Of a DNA stretch of 64,000 nt, positions 44,069 to 53,479 are shown one piece after another. The translations under genes and the position numbers were made by a program. Within the stretch, counting starts at the first letter, position 1; the number at the start of each line of letters is the position of its first letter. Source of the DNA: Lentilactobacillus buchneri (GTDB lineage: Bacteria; Bacillota; Bacilli; Lactobacillales; Lactobacillaceae); contig NZ_CP073066.1 of assembly GCF_018314255.1 (NCBI RefSeq), positions 744,001-808,000 of the forward strand. Reading direction: 5' to 3'. A model generated the notes under the pieces. That model had not been told where the DNA came from. It ran no database searches and worked only from the letters and a program-made list of their open reading frames with translations.

Positions 44069-45949
44069 ATGAAAGTTGGAATTATTGGGGCAGGTCCAAG
44101 GGGAATTTTATTAACCTCTCAATTGTTTAATCAATATAAATATCATAGTGACCAGAAATCACCGCTATCGATCACTTTGTTTGACCCGTACGGTATCGGC
44201 GGCCGCGTTTGGCGAACCGACCAATCGGATGAATTAATCATGAACAGTTCAGCTGATCAAATCACGTTATTTACCGACGCTTCTGTAACGATGTCCAGCA
44301 AGGTGTATGACGGCCCTTCTTTGTTTGAATGGGCCAAGAGCGTTGAGGCCAACCGTTATTTGGATAGCAACGGCTATTCATCAGACGTGATTGCCGCGGC
44401 CGCTCAACTGCAGATCAACGGCTATGCACCTCGCGTTTTATTTGGTGCCTATATCAAATGGTTCTACCAAGATTTGATTAAACAACAGCCTACCGAAGTT
44501 TCAACATCATTAATGAAGTCACAGGTCATGGATCTCATTTATGACGCCGACCATCACCCGGTGATCAAGACCAACGACGGCACCTTTACCTTTGACAAGG
44601 TCATCATGAGTCTCGGCCAGCAAGACAACTACCTCAGCGATGAGGAACAAAAGTTGGCCAGCTATGCCCAACAAAACGCCCTGACTTATATTGCCCCCAC
44701 TCACCCCGGTGACGCTGATCTTAGTGACATTCCAGCTGGTGAACCCGCCATTATCCGCGGCTTGGGGCTGAGTTTTATCGATTACATTTCTGAATTGACC
44801 CTGGGGCGTGGCGGCCACTACATGCAAAATGAAGACGGCAGCCTGTTCTACCAACCGTCCGGCAGAGAGCCGCGAATCATTGCCGGCTCCGGCCGTGGGA
44901 TTCCATACTACCCCAAGCCAATCAACGAAAAGGGTTACGGCGAGTGTGAAGTACCCAAGTTTTTGACCAAGGAAAATATCCAAAAAAATTCAACTGATGG
45001 TAAAATTCCCTTCGATAAGTTCATGGAACTTTTACTGTTAGATTTAAAGCTGGTCTTCTACAAGTTGACCATCAATGATAAATACCCATACAAGAGTGCC
45101 TCGAAGTTTGAAACCGAATTTTTAGCCAACGACGATAAACAAGCCGTTCTCAAACAATTTGGTTTCGCTGAAGAAGATGCCTTTGATTGGGATTACATCA
45201 TCAACCCCTTCAAGGACGTTCAAGCAGTTGGGACCGAAGACTATCAGTCAGTATTGATTAACTGGCTAAACGGCGAAATTGACGACTCACTGAAGGGCTC
45301 GAAAACCGGTCCGCTGGCCGCTGCCAGAGACTTACTACGGGACTTCCGGCCAGCTTTTCGCCAAATGCTCGTCGATCACTGCTTCAGTAATCAAGACTTG
45401 GTTGAGAAATTCTGGGGTCAACTCGACTCAACCATCAACTTCTTAATTATGGGACCACCTGTGGTTCGCAGTAAGGAATTGTCGGCTCTCATCCGGAGTG
45501 GCGTGGTCACGATTTTGGCACCCGGTATGCAGGTTAAAGGACAAGACGGTTGGTTTGTGACCGCTGCCCCTAAGCGCAACACCGATACTTTCCGTTCAGC
45601 TACCTTAATTGAGGCCCGGGTTCCTAAAGCCGACCTCGATATCACCGCCAACCCAGTGCTGGAAAGCCTGGTTGACGCCAAGTTGGCAAGAACCCACCAG
45701 GTTAAGATTAATGATCAATCTGTCGGCCTCAATGCGGTCGACGTGGATCCAAGTACCGACCAGTTGTTGGATGCCAACGGTGCCGGTCAACCCGACATTT
45801 ACGTCTGGGGCGTGCCGTTGGATGGCCTACGCTATGTTACCAACGCTGCGCCACGACCAGGCGTCAACGACACTAATTTGCAGACGGCAGATCGTTTGGC
45901 AGCAGAAGTGTTGGGGCTTCCGGCAGCTGGGAATGTTGAAATGGCTTAA
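44069..45949 (+). CDS. FAD/NAD(P)-binding protein (PF13454-like)
   Basis: A 626-residue flavin-dependent protein: N-terminal Rossmann motif VGIIGAGPRGILLTSQL (3-19), GRVWRTDQSDELIMNSSADQ near 48, and second dinucleotide-type motif PAIIRGLGLSFIDYISELTLGRGG near 227-250. The layout matches the FAD-NAD(P)-binding family found in lactobacilli and some actinobacteria, whose substrates are undetermined. Only 23 bases separate it from the dipeptidase gene, with RBS TTAGGAG, so both are probably co-transcribed. Confidence 0.75.
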   Translation: MKVGIIGAGPRGILLTSQLFNQYKYHSDQKSPLSITLFDPYGIGGRVWRTDQSDELIMNSSADQITLFTDASVTMSSKVYDGPSLFEWAKSVEANRYLDSNGYSSDVIAAAAQLQINGYAPRVLFGAYIKWFYQDLIKQQPTEVSTSLMKSQVMDLIYDADHHPVIKTNDGTFTFDKVIMSLGQQDNYLSDEEQKLASYAQQNALTYIAPTHPGDADLSDIPAGEPAIIRGLGLSFIDYISELTLGRGGHYMQNEDGSLFYQPSGREPRIIAGSGRGIPYYPKPINEKGYGECEVPKFLTKENIQKNSTDGKIPFDKFMELLLLDLKLVFYKLTINDKYPYKSASKFETEFLANDDKQAVLKQFGFAEEDAFDWDYIINPFKDVQAVGTEDYQSVLINWLNGEIDDSLKGSKTGPLAAARDLLRDFRPAFRQMLVDHCFSNQDLVEKFWGQLDSTINFLIMGPPVVRSKELSALIRSGVVTILAPGMQVKGQDGWFVTAAPKRNTDTFRSATLIEARVPKADLDITANPVLESLVDAKLARTHQVKINDQSVGLNAVDVDPSTDQLLDANGAGQPDIYVWGVPLDGLRYVTNAAPRPGVNDTNLQTADRLAAEVLGLPAAGNVEMA

Positions 45950-45967
45950 TTGAAATAAATGAGATTG

Positions 45968-45999
45968 TAAAACGGACGCCGTCAGTGGCGTCCGTTTTT
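45968..45999. terminator. Bidirectional terminator ahead of the arabinoside operon end
   Basis: AAAACGGACGCC / GGCGTCCGTTTT around GTCAGT; works for the plus-strand gene ending 45949 and the minus-strand GH127 gene ending 46002. Confidence 0.85.
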
Positions 46000-46001
46000 G
46001 T

Positions 46002-48413
46002 TTAACGATTAAAAAGTCTAATACCAAATAAACGAGCAGTATCACCGCCAGCACTACGAAAGACCAACTTGATGTTGGGGCGCTGGTTAATAAGAATAAC
46101 TGAAATCGGAATCCTGACGTGATAAAAACCCTTTGAATCGGTTGACTGATTCTGATCAACGGTGAGGACTTGATCGAATTTATGATCGTCGTTAAAGCCA
46201 ACCACAATGGAATGCCCTGCGTCTTCAACATTCAAGGTAAGTTCCAAGGACAAACCTGGTTGAGCTTTAGCTAACGAAAATTGGTAGCTGAACCAACCAT
46301 CTTGGTGAGCAACTCTGAAGCGTCGGCCTTTGGCATTGCTGGCCTCGGAACGATGCTGCTCGAGATGTTTATCAAATTCAAAATTGTTCTGATCAAAATT
46401 ATCCAGTTGACCGACTGTTTTTCGCCGATATTCGCTTAACGCTTGCAATTGTTCTTCGCGACGCTGAGCCTCTTTGGAGCCGGCCTGCTGCCACTGGAAG
46501 TAAACCCCATATCGAATTTCAAAGGTTTGATAATAAGGCACAAAAGTGATTGTTTCACTCGTATTCGGTAGCTTCAACTCGAATAGTGTATTCGTCGTCT
46601 CGGTATCGACAACGGCTTGACTGTTCAATGACTGCTGCCAGTCGTGCCAATCCATACCGGTGGTCAATGTTGATGGGACCGCCTGATCATGGGTGCTGAT
46701 CCGCACCAACACACCATTTTGGCGATCATCATTGATATGATGCTTCCCCAGCTGGCCCGCAAGAACATAAGGACCATACTTGAAGGCTACATAATGCGGG
46801 TTATCCTTTGTCTGCACCATTTTCAAACTCATCGGAATCTCCAAGTCAACGGTTGTTCCTGTGCCGGCGTTATCGATTTCCCAAAAATCAGCATTTTGAT
46901 CCACCTGCTGAGAAATGCCATCGACTGCCAATTTTGCCGACTGGACCAACCAGGCAGGGTTTCTCAACTTCAAATTGATTGCCCCAGCACTATCTTGTGA
47001 GCGTAATTTGGCGACCGTTAAGTGAACCTTGCCGGTTTTTCGATCGACCTGTTCAGTCATCTGGAGGTTATTTGAATCAAGCCGTAAAACATTTGAGAAG
47101 TACAAACTCAGATACAGCTGATCTCCGGACATGAAGTCATAACTGTCGCCCAACTTAGTGAAGTTTTCGATGCCAGTACCCGTACAGCACCAAAATTCAT
47201 CGAATGGCCGGTTATACACCTTGGTATAGCCTGCTGCCATCGGCTGGAAATAGGTCATCATCCCAGTGTTTGGATTCTGTGAACCCAAGATGGCGTTGGT
47301 ATAGGTCTGCTCATAATAATCTAAATATTTTTTATCGCCGGTGACTCGAAATAACTCCCGGCTCAATTTCAGCATATTATAAGTATTGCAGGTTTCACAC
47401 GTTGTTGCTCCGTCCTCCAATACTGCATCATGAAACAGCTGGCCGGGTTCGTGGAAATGCTCACTTTGGCTATTCCCGCCAGTCACATAGGTATGATCAT
47501 CGACCACGATTTGCCAGAAGTTAACCGCTGCTTTCAGATACATATTGAGTGACCCTTTTTCTTCAGGACTTAAATATTGGTCGGCCCGCTTCACGTCATG
47601 AAGGGATTCATAGCGGTGTAAAGCGCCAATCAACTTGGGAATCGTCGTGTTGGCGTGTTTTCCAGCCAGGACATCGTCACCCTCAGCTAGCTGTTTAAAT
47701 AATGCGGTTTCGTCAAAGTAAGTCGCCGCCGTCAGCATGCGTTTATCATCAGTCAAATCAAACAATTCATACAGTGCATCGTTCATCCCACCATACTCAA
47801 TCTTGAGCATTTGAGTGGGGTCAGCCAGTTGATTGAGGCGCTTAAAGACATAAATGCCAAATTGATGGGCAATTTTCAGGGCCTTCTCAGACAGAAGTGG
47901 ATCAATTCCTTGAAGGTTGACCTTGACCGCCAACAGCCCTGCCAGGACCTTATGCAGGTTGTACCATGGCACCAACACATTCTCTTTCTCATCTTTGGGA
48001 ACTTCCCTGCCCTCTACCTCATCCAGGGCCACTTCTCTGAACGCTGAGACATACCCAGCACTATCAGGATGACTTTTTGCATAGGCGGCTTGGGCAGACT
48101 GGAGGCCATTTACGCCCAGGCGAAGTTTGTCGAGCAATTGCTGCCGGATGTCGTTCTCTTCTGTAGCGAGAATCGCTTGGGAAAGTGCCGACAGATAATG
48201 GCCGAAAAAATGGCCACGAAAATTCAAACCATCGGTGCGCTCCCAACCTTGGTAGCCGGTTACGCCACCTGAGTCGATGCCAGCAACTTCATCAAAAGTT
48301 ACCAAGAATCTTTTTGGATCCAACGCTAATAAATACTTAACAGTCATCTGCTGGGCATGCTCAATTTCTGGATCAGTTAATGTAAGAAATCTTTGATCAA
48401 TGCTTTGTTTCAT
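46002..48413 (-). CDS. GH127 beta-L-arabinofuranosidase
   Basis: An 803-residue cytosolic glycoside hydrolase family 127 enzyme that releases beta-linked L-arabinofuranose, for example from hydroxyproline-linked oligoarabinosides. Features: YQGWERTDGLNFRGHFFGHYLSALS near 55-78, the Cys-rich zinc site CETCNTYN at about 337-344 and CCTGTGIENF at about 408-417, which supplies the catalytic Cys in characterised members. The C-terminal beta-sandwich includes an extra segment after about residue 640. Last gene of a five-gene leftward cluster. No signal peptide, so it acts on imported oligosaccharides. ATG at 48413 follows the GH27 stop by 13 bases. Confidence 0.9.
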   Translation of the reverse strand: MKQSIDQRFLTLTDPEIEHAQQMTVKYLLALDPKRFLVTFDEVAGIDSGGVTGYQGWERTDGLNFRGHFFGHYLSALSQAILATEENDIRQQLLDKLRLGVNGLQSAQAAYAKSHPDSAGYVSAFREVALDEVEGREVPKDEKENVLVPWYNLHKVLAGLLAVKVNLQGIDPLLSEKALKIAHQFGIYVFKRLNQLADPTQMLKIEYGGMNDALYELFDLTDDKRMLTAATYFDETALFKQLAEGDDVLAGKHANTTIPKLIGALHRYESLHDVKRADQYLSPEEKGSLNMYLKAAVNFWQIVVDDHTYVTGGNSQSEHFHEPGQLFHDAVLEDGATTCETCNTYNMLKLSRELFRVTGDKKYLDYYEQTYTNAILGSQNPNTGMMTYFQPMAAGYTKVYNRPFDEFWCCTGTGIENFTKLGDSYDFMSGDQLYLSLYFSNVLRLDSNNLQMTEQVDRKTGKVHLTVAKLRSQDSAGAINLKLRNPAWLVQSAKLAVDGISQQVDQNADFWEIDNAGTGTTVDLEIPMSLKMVQTKDNPHYVAFKYGPYVLAGQLGKHHINDDRQNGVLVRISTHDQAVPSTLTTGMDWHDWQQSLNSQAVVDTETTNTLFELKLPNTSETITFVPYYQTFEIRYGVYFQWQQAGSKEAQRREEQLQALSEYRRKTVGQLDNFDQNNFEFDKHLEQHRSEASNAKGRRFRVAHQDGWFSYQFSLAKAQPGLSLELTLNVEDAGHSIVVGFNDDHKFDQVLTVDQNQSTDSKGFYHVRIPISVILINQRPNIKLVFRSAGGDTARLFGIRLFNR

Positions 48414-48426
48414 ATCTCAAGCCACC

Positions 48427-49704
48427 TTAGTTTCTTAATTGTTCAGTCAATAGAACATCGTGACTACCAATTTGAACCGATGCTGCTGCCAACTGTCTGT
48501 CATGCCACACATCACGGGCGTCATTTTCAATTCCAATTTGTTCCAACTGCACTTGGCTAACCATAATCGGCTTGGACGATATGTTGAAAATACCATAGTA
48601 AGCATAACGATCACTATGAGCATACCAAACAATCATTTGATCGGTTCTGGTTAATTCAAATTTTTCGGAAATTGAATTGTCCATTTTCAAAAGGGTTGAA
48701 TTTGTCAATAAACTCTTTGTCCAATCATCCAGATCCGTTAACTCGCCACCCATAATGAGTGGTGACTGCATTAATGACCAAAGACTCATCATCGTCCGCT
48801 GTTCGGCGTGAGTGAAGCGGGTTTGACGATTACCTCCCGGTCCATCCACTGAACGGATGCCAATATGTCCCAAAGGCAGCATATCGCAATCTGGCCAATT
48901 GCCAGGACGGGAAATTGGCGCCCACTCTTCCGCACGGTCAAACATATTATATAAAAGCGGCCATTCATCCCAAAAATCATTTGTAATGCGCCACATATTG
49001 GCGTTCCGCTGAAAGAACGAACCGTTTTTAATTGGTGCCGGTCCGGGCGATAACGAAAGAACGATTTGGCGTCCCGTCTGAGCAATTGCTTTTCTTAAGG
49101 CGACGACCTCATCTTTGTGCGTTTTATCATAGAGCTGTGAGTTGGCAATATCATCGCATTTGACAAAGTCAACTCCCCAAGAGGCATATAAATCCATCAA
49201 TGAGTTGTAATAAAGTTGACCCTCGGGTATAGCCATATTGACCCCATACATATCAGAATTCCAAGGACAAATATTATTCCTGGCGATCTCCCTGGCTGAC
49301 TTGTCGGATCCCTTGATGGCGGTTGCTTGATGGACCGCTTGACGTGGAATGCCCCGCATAATATGAATGCCGAATTTTAATCCAAGACTGTGCACGTAAT
49401 CGGCCAGCGGTTTGAATCCTCGACCGCCCGATGCAGATGGAAACCGGCCCGGATCAGGCAATAATCTGGAATAATCGTCCATGATCAAAGGATAAAAATC
49501 ATGATAGCGAGACGAATTGGCGGTCGGTTCATACCACTGAATGTCGACGACGATATACTCCCACCCTAATTGCTTCAGGTGCTTACTCATATACTCAGCA
49601 TTTTTTCTGACCTCTTCTTCTCTAACCGAGGCCCCGTAACCATCCCAACTATTCCAGCCTTTTGGTGGGACAGGCGCGAATGTACGATGATGATTAATTA
49701 ACAT
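48427..49704 (-). CDS. GH27 glycosidase (alpha-galactosidase or beta-L-arabinopyranosidase)
   Basis: A 425-residue GH27 enzyme. N-terminal family signature PPKGWNSWDGYG at about 14-25, nucleophile Asp in FVKCDDIAN near 181-183, acid/base Asp in RPGNWPDCDMLPLG near 270. No signal peptide. GH27 contains alpha-galactosidases and beta-L-arabinopyranosidases that differ by small changes in the pocket. Here the neighbours are all arabinosidases, so removal of terminal beta-L-arabinopyranose is at least as plausible as galactose. Spacing to the GH51 gene upstream is 17 bases and to GH127 downstream 13 bases: one operon. Confidence 0.85.
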   Translation of the reverse strand: MLINHHRTFAPVPPKGWNSWDGYGASVREEEVRKNAEYMSKHLKQLGWEYIVVDIQWYEPTANSSRYHDFYPLIMDDYSRLLPDPGRFPSASGGRGFKPLADYVHSLGLKFGIHIMRGIPRQAVHQATAIKGSDKSAREIARNNICPWNSDMYGVNMAIPEGQLYYNSLMDLYASWGVDFVKCDDIANSQLYDKTHKDEVVALRKAIAQTGRQIVLSLSPGPAPIKNGSFFQRNANMWRITNDFWDEWPLLYNMFDRAEEWAPISRPGNWPDCDMLPLGHIGIRSVDGPGGNRQTRFTHAEQRTMMSLWSLMQSPLIMGGELTDLDDWTKSLLTNSTLLKMDNSISEKFELTRTDQMIVWYAHSDRYAYYGIFNISSKPIMVSQVQLEQIGIENDARDVWHDRQLAAASVQIGSHDVLLTEQLRN

Positions 49705-49721
49705 GTGTTGTTTCCTTTCTG

Positions 49722-52028
49722 CTACTGGGTTCTAAATTGCTTTGTGCTCATTAACACACTAACCGAATAAGGCGGCAAAATGAATTGATGTCCAGAAAAT
49801 GGTACATTTCGCCGTTCAATTTGATTAGTCATTCCAAGGTGATTTTCTGCATCTGGCAGGCCGGTTAACTGATACAAAGACCCGTCAGCAAAAAGATCTG
49901 TATCAAGTGTAATTTCTTGCTGCTTATCAGTCACATTTACCGCCTTGAAGTAATATTGACTGGCTTTTTTATCGTATGTCAGATTTGTGTACATTGGTTG
50001 AACGACAAAGGGTGGGATCTCAATTTCGTTCATTTTTTCGCCATCAATCCATGTGGTGATATGACGACCGGAAACCTTGATCTGACAGTGATAGGTTTGA
50101 TTCTTATTCATTGTCCATGATGTCTGGGTCCAATCAGTGTCCATTCCATTGGTCATTGTTCTAATCATGGAATCGGTATTGCCCCAGCCTCCAAGAACCC
50201 AGGTAAACGTGTTATCCAAGTCTTGTTCACCAAAACAGAAATGGGCACCTTTGGGTTCATCTCCTACCTTGGTGACATCAAAGGCCACTTCATAGTCATC
50301 TGCATCCGTAGAGCCAACCCTAATGGTCTGTTTCTCACTTAGAGATTGACCCTTAAACTGCTTTGTCTGACCATTGGCTGTTAGTCTGATATTTTCAAAC
50401 TTAACATCTGTGCCATCTGCTTGGGGACTTAGGCCATCGTTGAGCGGGCCGTCATCAATCACTTTTGCTTCCGGAACGTTAGCTAAATGATAATCAACAT
50501 TGTTTGTTCCCTGATACTTCATGAAGAGCTGTTGAACGTAGTAATTAACTGACGGTGAAACTTCGCTTTGATTAAAGAAAATAAGGTCTGGTGTCCAGTC
50601 CTTATAATCGACATTGCAGAACAAAGGTGCATAACAGGCTAATCCAACCTTATCAGCATTTCGTTCTAAGCCTGTCATATAGCTCGCTTCAACCACGGCA
50701 TTGTACCACTGGTTTTTCTTTGAAGCATATTCACCAATAAATGCTTTTGGCCCCTTGGGATCATAAGAATCGTACCGATGCTGATTGGCTAAGAACCAGG
50801 TCGGCGCAGTGTAGTAATGTTCATCAACCAAATCAGAATGATTCTCCCGAGCTGACTTCCAGCCGCGTTCAAATTCAGCACCCGCGGCAAATGGACCTGA
50901 AGTATTAATCAATTTAATATTAGGATATTTGGCTTTAATGGCTTTATGGAAGTATGGATAACGGTCAAAGAAGGCTTGGCCGACTTCTTCATTTCCAATG
51001 GCCAAGTATTTCAAGTTAAAGGGTTTTGGATGTCCAAGCGCTACTCGAACTTTGCCCCATTTACTATTTTCGGAACCATTAGCAAACTCGATTAAGTCCA
51101 GCGCATCGTCAATCCAATCACCTAATTGAGCAATCGGTGCTTCCCGATCATGATGCGGATCGTGAGCGCCTGGTAAAACAGGTAGCGGTTCAGCCCCGAT
51201 ATCCTCACTCAGCTCAAAATATTCAAAGTATCCAAGGCCAAGTGTCTGATTATAACCCCAGTTATTCCGGCGAGCTGGGCGTTGCTCAACCGGTCCGATT
51301 GAGTTCTTCCAACGATACATCGCACCACGGTTGTCAGGATCCAGTTGACCGTCGTGAACTAAACAACCGCCAGGAAATCTCAAAAACTTGGGATGCAGAT
51401 CCTTAAGGGTTTCACCTAAGTCCGCACGAACATAATTTGGTCGATGATTGAACGTATTTTTTGGAAATAACGAAATCATGTCAACCAAAATCCGCGTCCC
51501 CTCTGGAAATGTTAGCACCAGTCGGCCAGTTGTTGTGGTCTGCTCGGCTGTGAACTGAGCGGAATATTTCAACCACTGGTGACTTTCAACCGTGATTGAC
51601 TGAGGGGCGGCGATTTTCTTACCTGAGTCACCAGTTAACTGGACAGTCACTTCTTGAGTCCCGTTTAAGGCTTTCACAAAGAATGAAAAATTATATTGTT
51701 CTCCTTGTTGATAGAACATGCCTGAATTAAAACCAGCATTGGTGATCGTGGCTGTCTGCTTAGCATCGACAGTTAGATAATGAAGATTTTTGGTATTCAA
51801 AGGATCCTTATCGGCAACTCGTAAACTTTGCGGGTCACTGAGTTCCCATGCAGTGGTTGCCTGATAGTCGGAATTATCAATGGGGGCAAACTCAAATGAG
51901 CGATTCTGAACCATTTCAGCATATAGTCCACCATCAGCAGCATGGTTGATATCTTCAAAAAAGATACCAAATAAATCATTCAAAGGTGCCGTTAGTTCGT
52001 TAGTAACGGTTAATTTTGTGTCTTTCAA
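49722..52028 (-). CDS. GH51 alpha-L-arabinofuranosidase, long form
   Basis: A 768-residue GH51-type enzyme. Start at TTG 52028 with AAGGAG seven bases upstream. The first 200 residues include a CBM4/9-like carbohydrate-binding segment. The barrel contains FLRFPGGCLVHDGQ, acid/base Glu in LAIGNEEVGQAF near 347 and nucleophile Glu in KAFIGEYAS near 432. A lectin-like insertion with HCQIKVSGRHITTWIDGE lies near 660 and a beta-sandwich end follows. No signal peptide. Differs from the short GH51 in the same operon by its extra domains, so the two probably remove arabinose from different side chains. Confidence 0.87.
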   Translation of the reverse strand: MKDTKLTVTNELTAPLNDLFGIFFEDINHAADGGLYAEMVQNRSFEFAPIDNSDYQATTAWELSDPQSLRVADKDPLNTKNLHYLTVDAKQTATITNAGFNSGMFYQQGEQYNFSFFVKALNGTQEVTVQLTGDSGKKIAAPQSITVESHQWLKYSAQFTAEQTTTTGRLVLTFPEGTRILVDMISLFPKNTFNHRPNYVRADLGETLKDLHPKFLRFPGGCLVHDGQLDPDNRGAMYRWKNSIGPVEQRPARRNNWGYNQTLGLGYFEYFELSEDIGAEPLPVLPGAHDPHHDREAPIAQLGDWIDDALDLIEFANGSENSKWGKVRVALGHPKPFNLKYLAIGNEEVGQAFFDRYPYFHKAIKAKYPNIKLINTSGPFAAGAEFERGWKSARENHSDLVDEHYYTAPTWFLANQHRYDSYDPKGPKAFIGEYASKKNQWYNAVVEASYMTGLERNADKVGLACYAPLFCNVDYKDWTPDLIFFNQSEVSPSVNYYVQQLFMKYQGTNNVDYHLANVPEAKVIDDGPLNDGLSPQADGTDVKFENIRLTANGQTKQFKGQSLSEKQTIRVGSTDADDYEVAFDVTKVGDEPKGAHFCFGEQDLDNTFTWVLGGWGNTDSMIRTMTNGMDTDWTQTSWTMNKNQTYHCQIKVSGRHITTWIDGEKMNEIEIPPFVVQPMYTNLTYDKKASQYYFKAVNVTDKQQEITLDTDLFADGSLYQLTGLPDAENHLGMTNQIERRNVPFSGHQFILPPYSVSVLMSTKQFRTQ

Positions 52029-52109
52029 AGAAATTCTCCTTCCAATTGCGTGATACAGAAAAAGGATGAACACTCGTACATATTCATCCTTTTCAATGCC
52101 ACATTTTCC

Positions 52110-53402
52110 TTATTTAACAGATTTAATTCTGAAGATTAAGATGGCACCAACTAATTCAATCAGGAATGAAGCCGGGAAGATTGCCTTATAACCACCAAGA
52201 TAGGTAACAATCAACGAAGCAACGACGGTTCCTGAAATCTGTGACAAGGTATTTGCCAAGTTAATGAAGCCCATATCTTTACCCGAAGTCTCGGCATTCG
52301 GCAAAACAGCCAGGTTCAACGCACCATCAACGGCATTATAAACCCCATTACCAATAGCAGCCAAGACAGCGTATGTCAAAATGGTCCATGGCTTAGCAGC
52401 AAAGAATGGGAAGAATTGTGCAATACCAATTAACAGTGTTGAAAGTGCAACTGGTGCCTTTAGTCGACCCACTTTATCAGCGATTGGCCCAGAAATCGCG
52501 GTGAAGACAACCCCAAAGATCAGGTTGATAGAAGCAATTTCAGCCAATGTCTTACCGGCTGTCTGCTGACCTAAATGCATATAGTCAGTCAAAATGTAAA
52601 GCATGTAAGCCGTGGCAATTGTGCCACCCATAACCATCATTAACTTACCAGCAACAGCATACCAGTAATCACGGGCACCTTTAGTTGGTAATGAGAAGTG
52701 AAGCCAAGGTGAACTCCACGAGAATTTCTCCCGTGGCTCGTCCAAGTTGCTGCCTTCATTGGCGAAAAGAACATGGATAATGCCCATTACAAAACCAATT
52801 CCGGCCATGACGTACATACCTTCCTTAGGCTTACCAAGAAATTGAGCAGCGATCATGGCAACCAATTGAATGGCAGTATAGCCAATGCCATAAAGGGTTG
52901 AAATTGTTCCTCGCCATCGGGGTGCAATTCGGTCGGCTTCTTGAGCAACCATTGCGGCAGCAACAGCATTTTCTGCGGCAGCAACAATCCCCCAAAGGAC
53001 AACAATCAACCAAATCGACTTGATATTGGCAACAATACAAATCAACCCTGATTCAACAATCGTTCCGCCAAGGATCCAAGGTTTACGTTTTCCCCAACGG
53101 GTACGGGTAATATCTGATAAGCCACCAAATAAAATGTTAGCAACCGCGGCAACAATTGATGAGACTGATGCTAATAGTGCAACTAAGGCAACCTTTTCGT
53201 TTGGTGCAATTTGACTAAAGTATTGTGGTAATAACGTGTTACGAACGTTACCAGCTGGTGCCAGCCAAACAAACGGCCCGATCAGCATTGCCAACCCAAA
53301 CAGTTTCGGGAACTTTGGCTCTTCAGCGTTGGTCACTTTGGCGTTGGTTGGTTCTGGCGCCGGTTCAACTGCCTTTAAATCTTTTTCATCTTTCTTTGAC
53401 AT
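52110..53402 (-). CDS. MFS transporter, probable arabino-oligosaccharide uptake
   Basis: A 430-residue protein with 12 predicted helices, preceded by a polar N-terminal extension of about 30 residues rich in Lys, Glu and Pro. The MFS loop motif is GGLSDITRTRWGKRKPWILGG near residues 93-113, which resembles the GPH/SLC45-like sugar transporters. It lies between the two GH51 genes, so import of arabinosides is the obvious inference. Distance to the upstream GH51 stop is 77 bases and to the downstream GH51 start 81 bases; an internal promoter is possible. Confidence 0.83.
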   Translation of the reverse strand: MSKKDEKDLKAVEPAPEPTNAKVTNAEEPKFPKLFGLAMLIGPFVWLAPAGNVRNTLLPQYFSQIAPNEKVALVALLASVSSIVAAVANILFGGLSDITRTRWGKRKPWILGGTIVESGLICIVANIKSIWLIVVLWGIVAAAENAVAAAMVAQEADRIAPRWRGTISTLYGIGYTAIQLVAMIAAQFLGKPKEGMYVMAGIGFVMGIIHVLFANEGSNLDEPREKFSWSSPWLHFSLPTKGARDYWYAVAGKLMMVMGGTIATAYMLYILTDYMHLGQQTAGKTLAEIASINLIFGVVFTAISGPIADKVGRLKAPVALSTLLIGIAQFFPFFAAKPWTILTYAVLAAIGNGVYNAVDGALNLAVLPNAETSGKDMGFINLANTLSQISGTVVASLIVTYLGGYKAIFPASFLIELVGAILIFRIKSVK

Positions 53403-53479
53403 CTTTAAACCCCCTATGGGAATAAATTTTATTTTATTGAAGCGTTTTCATTTCAAGCGCAAAATAGAATCATTCAATC

